From DATGMB01 sp035293845 (lineage in GTDB: Bacteria > Acidobacteriota > Terriglobia > Bryobacterales > Bryobacteraceae), in NCBI GenBank assembly GCA_035293845.1, contig DATGMB010000222.1, forward strand, positions 1 through 43,624: a stretch of 43,624 nt of DNA, in the 5' to 3' direction. The notes beneath the pieces were generated by a model. The model was not told where the DNA came from, did not search any database, and saw nothing but the letters and a program-made list of their open reading frames with translations. This document shows positions 36,828-43,624 of this stretch, one piece after another. The translations under genes were made by a program, and so were the position numbers. The stretch's first letter is position 1; each line of letters begins with the position of its first letter.

Positions 36828-37517
36828 ATGAGCGACGTCATCATTGAAACGAGAAATCTCAACAAGGAATTCGTGCGCGACGAGTTTCACGTCATCGCGC
36901 TCAAGGAGGTGACGCTCGAAATCCGCAAGGGCGAGTTCGTCGCCCTGATGGGGCCTTCGGGCTCCGGAAAATCCACGCTGCTGCACCTCATCGCCGCCAT
37001 GGACCGGCCCACCGGCGGCGAGATCCGCGTGCTCGGCCACAATCTCCGCGAGCTGAGCGACCGCGAGATCGCGCGCTGGCGCAACGAGCACGTCGGCTTC
37101 ATCTTCCAGCAATTCAACCTGATCCCGGTGCTGACGGCGCTCGAAAACGTGGAACTGCCGCTCAAGCTTACCAATCTCAAGAAAGCGGAGCGGATCGAGC
37201 ACGCCACCACGGCGCTGAAACTGGTCGGCCTCGGCGAGCGGCTGAACCATTTCCCGCGCCAGCTTTCGGGCGGCCAGGAGCAGCGTGTCGCCATCGCGCG
37301 CGCGATCGTCACCGACCCGGCGCTGATCCTCGCCGACGAGCCCACCGGCAACCTCGACGCCGCCTCCGCGCAGGAAGTCCTGACCATTCTCTCGAAGCTG
37401 AACAAGGATTACGGCAAGACCATCGTCATGGTGACGCACGATCCGCACGCCGCGCAGTTCGCCAGCCGCGTCCAGCACCTGGAAAAGGGCGAATTGGTCG
37501 TCGAAAGCGCCGTGTAG
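36828..37517 (+). CDS. ABC transporter ATPase (MacB/LolD-type)
   Basis: A 229-residue ATPase. Seen: Walker A GPSGSGKST (about residues 41-49), the Q-loop in FQQFNLIPVLTALENVELPL, the signature LSGGQEQRVAIARAI, Walker B LILADEPTGNLD, and the H-loop histidine in VMVTHDPHA. It lies at the end of the operon, unlike the fused MacB. Together with the two permeases and adaptor it forms a MacAB-like exporter or a LolCDE-like extractor; the adaptor favours the former. Confidence 0.95.
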   Translation: MSDVIIETRNLNKEFVRDEFHVIALKEVTLEIRKGEFVALMGPSGSGKSTLLHLIAAMDRPTGGEIRVLGHNLRELSDREIARWRNEHVGFIFQQFNLIPVLTALENVELPLKLTNLKKAERIEHATTALKLVGLGERLNHFPRQLSGGQEQRVAIARAIVTDPALILADEPTGNLDAASAQEVLTILSKLNKDYGKTIVMVTHDPHAAQFASRVQHLEKGELVVESAV

Positions 37518-37536
37518 CGCACGCCCCTCGCCCACG

Positions 37537-37557
37537 CGCGGACCCAAATGGTCCGCG
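37537..37557. repeat. Inverted repeat CGCGGACC-CAAAT-GGTCCGCG
   Basis: Perfect 8-bp arms separated by 5 nt, 20 nt after the ATPase stop. Its core GGACC-AAAT-GGTCC is shared with the second copy at 37604. No T tract follows, so termination is only one possibility. Confidence 0.55.
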
Positions 37558-37603
37558 GGCCGTCAGCAACCCTTTTGCTTTCAACGCACGCGAACCCGCG
37601 ACC

Positions 37604-37618
37604 GGACCAATTTGGTCC
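37604..37618. promoter_or_regulatory. Inverted repeat GGACCAA-T-TTGGTCC overlapping a possible -35
   Basis: Perfect 7-bp arms with a 1-nt centre. Its right half contains TTGGTC, which is 16 nt from TACAAT (37635-37640 approximately), so it may be an operator over the promoter of the small membrane protein gene. It resembles the repeat 47 bp upstream. Confidence 0.45.
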
Positions 37619-37687
37619 GCCGCGGGTATGCTATACAATATCGGACGGCGGGCGCAGCCCCGCCGGAGGGAGCGAAACAACCGGGAT

Positions 37688-37960
37688 ATGTCGGACCGCG
37701 GATTCCTGTTCCTCTTTAGTATTGCGATGGTATTGGGCGGTCTCGGGGTGGCCGCCTGGCTGCTGGCCACCGGGCAGGCGGATACGGTGGACGGCCTGTT
37801 TATGATGCTGGTATCTCTGCTGGTAGCGGCGATTTTCGGGCTCTACCTGCGGTTTATGATCCGCCGCGCGATGGAGGAAGTGGCAAAACCGGCCGCCCAG
37901 CCGGCCAAGGCTGCCTCGGCACCGGCCAAGCCCACGCCGGCTACCGCGCAGCAGGCGTAA
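37688..37960 (+). CDS. Small membrane protein, 90 residues, unknown function
   Basis: The sequence begins MSDRGFLFLFSIAMVLGGLGVAAWLL, a first membrane helix, followed by a short loop (ATGQADTVDGLFM) and a second helix (MLVSLLVAAIFGLYLRFMI), then an alanine/proline/lysine-rich tail (AKPAAQPAKAASAPAKPTPA). The tail may lie in the cytoplasm after a basic junction (RFMIRRA). I do not recognise the family. The ATG is chosen over an in-frame ATG 20 codons upstream because that one lies in the promoter. Convergent with the next gene, 4 bp apart. Confidence 0.65.
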   Translation: MSDRGFLFLFSIAMVLGGLGVAAWLLATGQADTVDGLFMMLVSLLVAAIFGLYLRFMIRRAMEEVAKPAAQPAKAASAPAKPTPATAQQA

Positions 37961-37964
37961 GAAT

Positions 37965-38441
37965 TTACGCCAACTGCTTCCGCTTGGGTGCGTCGGCGAT
38001 GCTCACCACGGCCTTGTCGAACACCGTCATATCGCGCACCAGGCGCTCGAGATCGGCGCCGTCGTCCAGTACGATTTCGTGCTCGATCCAGTCGGAAAGC
38101 GGGATATTGCGGAAATACATGCGCTCCTGCAGCACCAGGCTCTTGCGGCTGTTCATGAGCATGCGGTTTTCGCGCGTGTAGTGCCGCTGCTCCACCTTGA
38201 TTTCGCCGAGGAAGCGGTCGAAGGCCTCCCGCTTGGCGGTCTCTTCGGCCGCCCGGATGGCCGTCTTGAGCGACGCCTCCATCGCCTGCCGCTCGGCGGC
38301 GATGGCGCCGCGCGTTTCCGCCAGCAATTCCCGCTGCTCCGCCAGCTTGACGTCCATCCGGGATTGGGTCACGAACCACGCCAGCAGACCGGAGGCGACA
38401 GCGACGAAGCCCGGCAGCAGAATCCAGAGAGCGGCTTCCAT
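37965..38441 (-). CDS. Membrane-anchored coiled-coil protein, 158 residues, unknown function
   Basis: An N-terminal membrane helix (LWILLPGFVAVASGLLAWFV) is followed by a coiled coil (EQRELLAETRGAIAAERQAMEA and onward) and a compact C-terminal region with the pattern FLGEIKVEQRHYTRENRMLM, RKSLVLQERMYFRNIPLSDW and EHEIVLDDG. The last part looks like a conserved domain of unknown function common in acidobacteria. No enzymatic motif is seen. TAGCAT ends 7 nt before the ATG as a possible -10; no ribosome binding site. Confidence 0.65.
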   Translation of the reverse strand: MEAALWILLPGFVAVASGLLAWFVTQSRMDVKLAEQRELLAETRGAIAAERQAMEASLKTAIRAAEETAKREAFDRFLGEIKVEQRHYTRENRMLMNSRKSLVLQERMYFRNIPLSDWIEHEIVLDDGADLERLVRDMTVFDKAVVSIADAPKRKQLA

Positions 38442-38795
38442 GGGGTTAATGCTAACCGCCGCTCCGGGCTAAACGCTAGATGTCAAAGGTAAACAGCGCG
38501 TTGTCGCCAGAAGGTTAAGCGGATGCTACGGCAGGAACCGTATGCGCGGCACGCAACGGAGCGGGTGCCGGTGCCAGCGAGGGCTTCGGCGGGCGCGGGT
38601 GGCGATCGGCGGACGTGCGGCGGGCGGCAGGCGGTGACCCGCACGGCCGGGCGCGCGCCGGCGCGGGGGGCGGAGCGGCGGGCGTGCGCTATGCGCCGGC
38701 GTCGGGATGCGGCTTGCGCCGGGTTCGGCTGGGCCGGATGCGGGACGGGGCCGACGGCTGGCTGCGCTGGGCGACCCCGCGGGGCCGCCACTGCG
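38442..38795. other. GC-rich intergenic region
   Basis: This 354-bp gap separates the membrane-anchored coiled-coil gene from the beta-helix gene. It holds a stem-loop just after the latter's stop and otherwise GC-rich sequence of no recognised function. A minus-strand reading frame of about 100 codons exists in it but looks like arginine/proline-rich noise. Confidence 0.6.
38770..38789 (-). terminator. Stem-loop after the beta-helix gene
   Basis: GGCG-A-CCCC-GC-GGGG-C-CGCC folds into a GC stem with one mismatch and a 2-nt loop, starting 7 nt past the stop codon on the minus strand. No T tract follows, so it is at best a weak terminator or a pause site. Confidence 0.35.
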
Positions 38796-40847
38796 CTATG
38801 GCGAAGAGCGCGGCGGAGTGGGAGTCGCGGAAGTCTCGGCCGCCGGTCCCGGCCCCCCGGGGCCGATAGCGGTAAGCGAGAACGAATACGGCGCGCCGGG
38901 CTCGAGGCCGCCGATCACTTGGGACGCGGCGCGATCGGTTCCGGCGAAGCCCAGCATGGCGGGGCCGCGGAGCAGCACCTTCCGGCCGGAAGGGAAGATC
39001 CGCAGCACGTACATCACCGCCGGTCCGCCGCCGGCAGGAGCCTGAAACTGCACACTCGCCTGTCCGCCGGCGTCGATGTCCACGCACAGGCCGCGCGGCG
39101 CTCCGGGCGGCGGCATGGGGCGCGGCGTCACGGGGGGAGAAGACCAGGACGGCGGGCTCGCGCCGTACGGATTGCGGGCGGTGACCGTGAACGTATACGC
39201 GGCGCCGTTCGTCAGGCCGGAGATCCGGGCGTAGCCGGCGCTCCAAAGTTCGCCGGCCGGAATCGTCGCGTGCGCGCCGTTCGATGCGGTCACGGTGTAA
39301 GATTCGACCGGCGCCTCGCCCGTCGAAACCGGAGGGGTCCAGGTGACATACGCCGCTCCGTTACCGGCGAGCGCGATGACGTGCTCGGGCGCTTCCGGCG
39401 GACCGGGCTGGCCCATGCGCCGGTCCAGAATCCACCGGAACGCCTGCTCGAGACCGGCCGCGTCCAGAATGGATTTGGGCGCCTGCCCCAACTCACGGAT
39501 CAGCCAATTGCCGGCCGGCGGCGCGCCCTGCTCCCAATAGTTCCCGAACACCGGGGGCGGAGCGCCCGCCGCACGCGGCATGCCCCAGGCGGCGAAGTTG
39601 ATCCGCAGCGCAATGTTATCGGCCACCGTGAGGTTTCCGGCGGTCAGGAGGGCATAACCGGGGCCGTACTGGTCGTAGAGCAGATTGCCGCGCACGGCGT
39701 CGCCGCCCTCCTCCGGCGAGGGCCCGGCGGCGCCCTGCGCCAGAATGCCGCCGCCCGCCTGCCCCGCGAGCATGTATTGGAAAACGCGGTTGGCGTAGAT
39801 GAGATTGTGGCGCGGGACAATCGGCGCGGAGCCGCCCCAGGACAGCGTAATGGCGGCATCGGGGACGTGGTCGATCTGGTTGTGAACGATCCGGATGTCC
39901 CGCGCGTAGCCCACGGCGATGGCGGGCGCGCGGCGGTCTTCGGCGCCGATGTTGTAGAGGCGGTTGTTGCGGATCTCGTTGCAGGTGTTCGCAAGCGCGC
40001 CCGTGGCTTGCGGATGTGCGAGGCTCCCGAGCCGGATTCCGGAGCCGGAAACATCGGTGAAGACACAGCCTTCGATGACATCGTTCTGCGCGCCGTCCGC
40101 AAGATCCAGGGCGGCGCCGCCGAGATCCACGAACGCGTCGTTGCGGAACTGAATGCCGCGGGCGAAACGGAACACGAGGCTGGCCGGCGCCGCGGCGCCG
40201 CCCGCGTACTGAAAGCGCAGGCCCTGGAAGACGAGGTTGTGCACCGGCGCGGCGGCGGTGCCGGCCCCTTCGAGGAGCATCGCGAGCGCGGGCCGTTGGA
40301 CATCGGCGGTGCGCAGATCCTCGGCCGCGCGCGGAATGTAGTACACGCGCGCGGCCGCGCGGTCGAAGGCGAACTGGCCTGCGAGGAAGGGCAGGCCGGC
40401 CGGAACGGCGCGGGCGCGCACGCCACCGATGTAGAGCTGCGGCAGTTCGCGCAAGGAGGCGGGGACGGGCGCGGTCCACAGGTTCTTTGCGGCATCCGCC
40501 AGAGTCCAGCCGGTGACCGGAACACCCCCGCTGATGACGGGGGACAGGCCCTGCACCGCGGTGGTGTAAATCACGTTATGGCCGTTGGCGCCGGAATCGC
40601 GGGCGTCGAACACCAGCGGCGCGGTGAGGCAGTAGAGGCCGGGAGCGATGAAGACGGTCAGGTCCGCCGCGAGGTTCTGGTTGCGGGTGCGGACGATATC
40701 GCGCGCGCGTTCGAGGGTGCGGACGGGCGAGTCCTCGTTGCCGCGGTTCGCGTCATTGCCGGAAGGAGAAACGTAAATCTGTGCACTGGCAGCGGCCGCG
40801 CAGAGCAGCAGAGCGAGGCTACTTCGACCAGGGCGGCACGATGCCAT
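38796..40847 (-). CDS. Exported right-handed beta-helix protein with two fibronectin type III domains
   Basis: A 683-residue protein. Order: signal peptide ending AAAASAQ, the lead-in YVSPSGNDANRGNEDSPVRTL typical of secreted parallel beta-helix proteins, a beta-helix of about 400 residues rich in N, G and V (FVDLGGAALDLADGAQNDVIEG, SGSGIRLGS, NEIRNNRLYNIGAED, HNLIYANRVFQY, VRGNLLYDQYGPGYALL), then two fibronectin III domains (PPEAPEHVIALAGNGAAYVTW, PPPGAPRGLCVDIDAGG). Such proteins act on or bind polysaccharides (lyases, epimerases, adhesins), but no catalytic signature is seen. It overlaps the FKBP-DinB gene by 29 nt on the same strand, so it is the third gene of that operon. Alternative: a pectate-lyase-like enzyme. 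Confidence 0.82.
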   Translation of the reverse strand: MASCRPGRSSLALLLCAAAASAQIYVSPSGNDANRGNEDSPVRTLERARDIVRTRNQNLAADLTVFIAPGLYCLTAPLVFDARDSGANGHNVIYTTAVQGLSPVISGGVPVTGWTLADAAKNLWTAPVPASLRELPQLYIGGVRARAVPAGLPFLAGQFAFDRAAARVYYIPRAAEDLRTADVQRPALAMLLEGAGTAAAPVHNLVFQGLRFQYAGGAAAPASLVFRFARGIQFRNDAFVDLGGAALDLADGAQNDVIEGCVFTDVSGSGIRLGSLAHPQATGALANTCNEIRNNRLYNIGAEDRRAPAIAVGYARDIRIVHNQIDHVPDAAITLSWGGSAPIVPRHNLIYANRVFQYMLAGQAGGGILAQGAAGPSPEEGGDAVRGNLLYDQYGPGYALLTAGNLTVADNIALRINFAAWGMPRAAGAPPPVFGNYWEQGAPPAGNWLIRELGQAPKSILDAAGLEQAFRWILDRRMGQPGPPEAPEHVIALAGNGAAYVTWTPPVSTGEAPVESYTVTASNGAHATIPAGELWSAGYARISGLTNGAAYTFTVTARNPYGASPPSWSSPPVTPRPMPPPGAPRGLCVDIDAGGQASVQFQAPAGGGPAVMYVLRIFPSGRKVLLRGPAMLGFAGTDRAASQVIGGLEPGAPYSFSLTAIGPGGPGPAAETSATPTPPRSSP

Positions 40848-41712
40848 TCATGCGCGCGTATGCAATCAACTGGCCTTCGTGCTCGGCGATGTGTGCGTCC
40901 AGGCTCGCGAGAACGCCGCGGCGCGTCGTGGGCGTGCCCCAGAAGTCGATATCGCGGCTGAGCGAGCCGCCCGTCGCGGTCTCGAGCGCGGTGCGCACGG
41001 CCGCAAAGCCGGTTTCGAGGGCGCCGAGGACCTGGGCTTTGGACAACGGCTCCTTTTCGCGGCGGAACTGGTCCTGGACCTGGCGGTTGAGCTCGTCCTT
41101 TTCGACACCGTCCGCCATGTGGAGCATCAATTGATTGCCGTAGGCGATATGGAGCAGCACTTCGCGGATGGACCGCACGCCTTCGGCCGGACGCCAGCCG
41201 TATTTTTCCTCCGGGATGGCGCGGGCGAGCGCCATCACGTGCTGCTCGAGCTCGCCGAAGGGGAGGAGCAGGTCGGCGGCGGGTCCGCCGGTGGCAGGCG
41301 CATCTTTAACTTCCAGCAGTTCGACATCGAAGATCAGGTCGGCTTTGGGCGGGATGGGGCCGCGGCCCGGCTCGCCGTAAGCCAGTTGCCAGGGGATGAA
41401 GATGCGGCGCTTGCCGCCCGCGCGCATGCCGATGAAGCCGGCATCGAAGCCGGGGATGACCTGGCGGCGGCCCTGCACAAACGTGAGCGGCTTTTTGCCC
41501 ACGGACGAATCGAACTGCTTGCCATCGGTGAGCCAGCCGGTGTAGTGCGCGGTGAACTGCTTGCCGGCAGCGGCGGGCGCGCCATCGCCGGTCTTGATGT
41601 CGAGATAGCGGAGCGTGGCGGCGGCAACCGGCGTGCCGGCGACTTTGGGCATGGATTGGGCCGCCAGGGCAGTCGCCGCAGCGAACGCGAGGGCAAACGC
41701 GCGAGTCATCAT
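40819..41712 (-). CDS. Exported FKBP-type peptidyl-prolyl isomerase fused to a DinB-like domain
   Basis: A 297-residue fusion. After a signal peptide (MMTRAFALAFAAATALAAQ), residues about 33-125 form an FKBP domain (TLRYLDIKTGDGA, AHYTGWLTDGKQFDSS, VIPGFDAGFIGMRAGGKRRIFIP, AYGEPGRGPIPPKADLIFDVELL). The usual active-site tryptophan after VIPG is phenylalanine. Residues about 130-297 are DinB-like: ELEQHVMALARAIPEEKYGWRP, LLHIAYGN and HIAEHEGQLIAYARMNGIVPPW, keeping the three histidines of the metal site. DinB proteins are metal-dependent thiol-type transferases normally found in the cytoplasm; here the whole protein appears exported. The start overlaps the TPR gene stop by four bases (ATGATGA). 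The fusion has no obvious known role. Confidence 0.85.
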   Translation of the reverse strand: MMTRAFALAFAAATALAAQSMPKVAGTPVAAATLRYLDIKTGDGAPAAAGKQFTAHYTGWLTDGKQFDSSVGKKPLTFVQGRRQVIPGFDAGFIGMRAGGKRRIFIPWQLAYGEPGRGPIPPKADLIFDVELLEVKDAPATGGPAADLLLPFGELEQHVMALARAIPEEKYGWRPAEGVRSIREVLLHIAYGNQLMLHMADGVEKDELNRQVQDQFRREKEPLSKAQVLGALETGFAAVRTALETATGGSLSRDIDFWGTPTTRRGVLASLDAHIAEHEGQLIAYARMNGIVPPWSK

Positions 41713-42554
41713 GCCCCCAGCTTCTTGCGCGCGAAGGGCACGGCGAAGGCGGCGGGCGGATTGTGGCCGCGCGCGGCCGCGGCCTTCTCGTAGGCCTCGC
41801 GGGCCTTGGCCTGGTCGCCGAGCTTTTCGTACGTCATGCCGATCATGCACGTGATGAAGGGATCGTTGCGGGTGTCCTTCTGGAAATCGGCGAGCGCCGT
41901 CCGGTAATCGCCGGTGTAGAACGCGACGTAGCCGGTGAGGTAGGGAAAGAAGCCGATTTGCTGACGGTAAAGGTTGGGATCGTCGGTCTGCATCTTGTCG
42001 AGCGTGGCTTTGGCCTGCTCGATGTAGCGCTGCGCCTCGGCCTTGTTGCCCCGGCGGGCGGCGAGCCGGGCGAGCGCGTGCTGGTAGCGGTATTCCCAGA
42101 GATCCTTGCGGCCGGAGGGGATGTTAGGCTCTTTGAGGCCGAGGTCGTGGCCCTTCTTGTATTCGGCGGCCGCGGTATCGAGATCGCCGGCGTCGATGCA
42201 GACGCGCGCGGCTTCATCGGCCATTTCACCTTCCTGATAGAAGGCGTTGCCGGGCTGCGCCGCTTCCTGCGTCTTCCAGTATTCGATGACCTTATCCTCG
42301 TATTCGGCGGTCTTCTTGCAATTGCCTTCGAAGGCCCAGGACATCGCCATATTGCGCTCGGCCTGTGCTTTGGCGGCGGGGGTTGCGGCCTCGTCGATCG
42401 CTTTCTGGAACGCCTGGCGGGCTTCGGCGTATTTGCCTTCGAGATCGAGCTGGGCGCCGGGGCCGCCGAAACCGCCGGGGCCGCGCTGGGCCATCAGGCA
42501 GATCGGCAGGCACCAGGGGAGCAGGAGCAGGATCGTACGCGGAGCTCGGTTCAT
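41709..42554 (-). CDS. Exported TPR protein of unknown function
   Basis: The ATG giving MNRAPRTILLLLPWCLPICLMAQ is chosen as a clean signal peptide; an upstream in-frame start lacks support. The mature part has a glycine-rich start (RGPGGFGGPGAQLDLEGKYAEA), then TPR-like helices spanning about 230 residues, for instance YAEARQAFQKAIDEAAT, DLDTAAAEYKKGHDLGLKEP, NKAEAQRYIEQAKATLDKM and TGDYRTALADFQKDTRND. First gene of an operon with the FKBP-DinB and beta-helix genes. It may be a scaffold or chaperone partner in the periplasm. It has GATAAT 7 nt before the ATG and no ribosome binding site, so it may be leaderless. Confidence 0.75.
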   Translation of the reverse strand: MNRAPRTILLLLPWCLPICLMAQRGPGGFGGPGAQLDLEGKYAEARQAFQKAIDEAATPAAKAQAERNMAMSWAFEGNCKKTAEYEDKVIEYWKTQEAAQPGNAFYQEGEMADEAARVCIDAGDLDTAAAEYKKGHDLGLKEPNIPSGRKDLWEYRYQHALARLAARRGNKAEAQRYIEQAKATLDKMQTDDPNLYRQQIGFFPYLTGYVAFYTGDYRTALADFQKDTRNDPFITCMIGMTYEKLGDQAKAREAYEKAAAARGHNPPAAFAVPFARKKLGA

Positions 42555-42561
42555 GCGGCGT

Positions 42562-42567
42562 ATTATC
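42562..42567 (-). promoter_or_regulatory. -10-like hexamer GATAAT before the exported TPR gene
   Basis: On the minus strand GATAAT ends 7 nt before the ATG. An inverted repeat CGATTGC...GCAATCG (42573-42596) lies next to it between the divergent genes and could be an operator. No convincing -35 was seen. Confidence 0.4.
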
Positions 42568-42656
42568 GCACGCGATTGCCGGTGCTCGCGCAATCGTGTT
42601 ACCGTGCGGTTTCCGCAAGCCCCGTCCGCTCATCGGATTCAAGGAGAATTCACAAT

Positions 42657-43624
42657 ATGCCACTCGTGTCCATGCGCCAGTTGCTCGACGAGGCCGCCAA
42701 GGGCGGCTATGGCGTCGGCGCGTTCAACGTGAATAATATGGAGCAGATCCAGGCGATCATGGAGGCGGCGCGCGAAACGCAGTCGCCGGTGATCATCCAG
42801 GCCAGCCGCGGCGCGCGCTCCTATTCGCAGGACCGCTTTCTGTATCACCTGATGCTCGCCGCCACGGAGCTCTATCCGGAGATTCCGACGGTGCTGCACC
42901 TCGATCACGGCAACAGCCCCGAGACCTGCAAGAGCGCCATCGAGATGGGCTTCACCAGCGTGATGATGGACGGCTCGCTGATGCCGGACGGCAAGACGCC
43001 TTCCACGTTCGAATACAACGTGCAGGTGACGCGCGAAGTGGTCGAAATGGCGCACGCCAAGGGCGTCACGGTGGAAGGCGAGATCGGCTGCCTGGGCGGC
43101 ATCGAAGACGGCCACGGCATGGGCGGCGACGGCCTGAGCCATCTCACCGACCCGGCGCAGGCCGAGGAGTTCGTCAAGCTGACCGGCGTGGATGCGCTGG
43201 CCATCGCGATCGGCACCAGCCACGGCGCCTACAAGTTCAACAAGAAGCCCACCGGCGAGACGCTCAAGATGGAGCGGCTCATCGAGATCCACAAGCGGCT
43301 GCCCAATGTTCACCTGGTGATGCACGGTTCTTCGAGCGTGCCCAAGGAACTGCAGGACATCATCAACCAGTACGGCGGCAAGCTGAAGCCGACCTGGGGC
43401 GTGCCGGTCGAGGAGATCCAGCTCGGCATTCGCAACGGCGTGCGCAAGATCAACGTGGACACCGATAATCGCCTGGCGATCACCGGCGCGATCCGCAAGG
43501 TGCTGATGGAGTCGCCCGAGAAGTTCGACCCGCGCGACTACATGAAGCCGGCCCGCGACGCGATGAAGAAGGTGGTGGCGCAGCGCATGACCGAGTTCGG
43601 CCAGGCCGGCCACGCCCGGGATTA
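42657..43624 (+). CDS. fba: Class II fructose-bisphosphate aldolase, Calvin-cycle subtype (partial, cut by right edge)
   Basis: Cleaves fructose-1,6-bisphosphate or condenses triose phosphates with a zinc ion; cytoplasmic. The visible 322 residues lack only about the last 25-40. Seen: the start VSMRQLLDEAAKGGYGVGAFN, the metal and catalytic segment VLHLDHGNSPE (His and Asp), EGEIGCLGGIEDG, the zinc histidine of LAIAIGTSHGAYKF and VMHGSSSVP, and the phosphate-binding GVRKINVDTDNRLA. The sequence around QASRGARSYSQDRFL and DGSLMPDGKTPS matches the subtype named after Calvin-cycle enzymes, which also occurs in non-autotrophs. AAGGAG lies about 10 nt before the ATG. Confidence 0.95.
   Translation, partial: MPLVSMRQLLDEAAKGGYGVGAFNVNNMEQIQAIMEAARETQSPVIIQASRGARSYSQDRFLYHLMLAATELYPEIPTVLHLDHGNSPETCKSAIEMGFTSVMMDGSLMPDGKTPSTFEYNVQVTREVVEMAHAKGVTVEGEIGCLGGIEDGHGMGGDGLSHLTDPAQAEEFVKLTGVDALAIAIGTSHGAYKFNKKPTGETLKMERLIEIHKRLPNVHLVMHGSSSVPKELQDIINQYGGKLKPTWGVPVEEIQLGIRNGVRKINVDTDNRLAITGAIRKVLMESPEKFDPRDYMKPARDAMKKVVAQRMTEFGQAGHARD

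Noticed and set aside
38483..38791. Minus-strand frame of 102 codons after the beta-helix stop
   Set aside because: Proline/arginine-rich low-complexity translation and no ribosome binding site; overlaps a stem-loop.
38523..40961. Plus-strand reading frame of about 812 codons opposite the beta-helix gene
   Set aside because: Arginine/alanine-rich, without domain or signal peptide; the minus-strand frame has both.

Overview
The window looks like chromosomal DNA of an acidobacterium from the Solibacter/Bryobacter side of the phylum (inference). The signs are uniformly high GC, a TIGR03435-type 'soil-associated' protein, a very large Oar-like TonB-dependent receptor with a carboxypeptidase-regulatory-like N-terminus, and TPR proteins whose repeats carry a PGRLPEA-type linker. 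Coding is dense, in runs of overlapping or nearly abutting genes. I found no tRNA, rRNA, CRISPR array, transposase or phage gene.

Layout: 1-843, an AhpD/carboxymuconolactone-decarboxylase-like gene coupled to an ECF sigma factor cut by the left edge, behind a near-perfect ECF41-type promoter. 949-8914, a plus-strand run: gamma-glutamyltransferase, a TIM-barrel sugar isomerase-like protein, asparaginyl-tRNA synthetase, arginase, D-Ala-D-Ala ligase, a Uma2-type nuclease-fold protein and an S41 protease. 8911-13416, a TIGR03435 protein divergent from the giant outer-membrane receptor. 13430-16963, cobalamin-dependent methionine synthase, divergent from a FemAB/BioF2-like acetyltransferase. 18270-23251, a minus-strand translation operon in transcription order rplM-rpsI-rpsB-tsf-pyrH-frr-thrB, ending unexpectedly in homoserine kinase. 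23340-24654, a 51-residue ribbon-helix-helix protein and a coiled-coil protein. 24950-29470, a TMTC-like membrane protein with TPRs, then aconitase. 29470-32217, an exported GH2 exo-beta-D-glucosaminidase. 32264-32811, a MazEF-like toxin-antitoxin pair. 33114-37517, a MacAB-like export system (two permeases, adaptor, ATPase). 37688-38441, two small membrane proteins facing each other. 38796-42554, a minus-strand operon of an exported TPR protein, an exported FKBP-DinB fusion and a beta-helix/fibronectin-III protein. 42657 to the right edge, class II fructose-bisphosphate aldolase, cut by the edge.

Most of the window is housekeeping metabolism, translation and envelope biology. The most distinctive items are the ECF41 promoter with its cognate module, the exported FKBP-DinB fusion in an operon with a TPR and a beta-helix protein, a recurring -10-like hexamer 6-9 nt before start codons (suggesting leaderless mRNAs), a MazEF pair with a repeat-built operator, and several unrelated palindromic elements in the gaps. 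I do not see a clearly new multi-gene defence or biosynthetic system. The TPR/FKBP-DinB/beta-helix operon is the best candidate for something undescribed.
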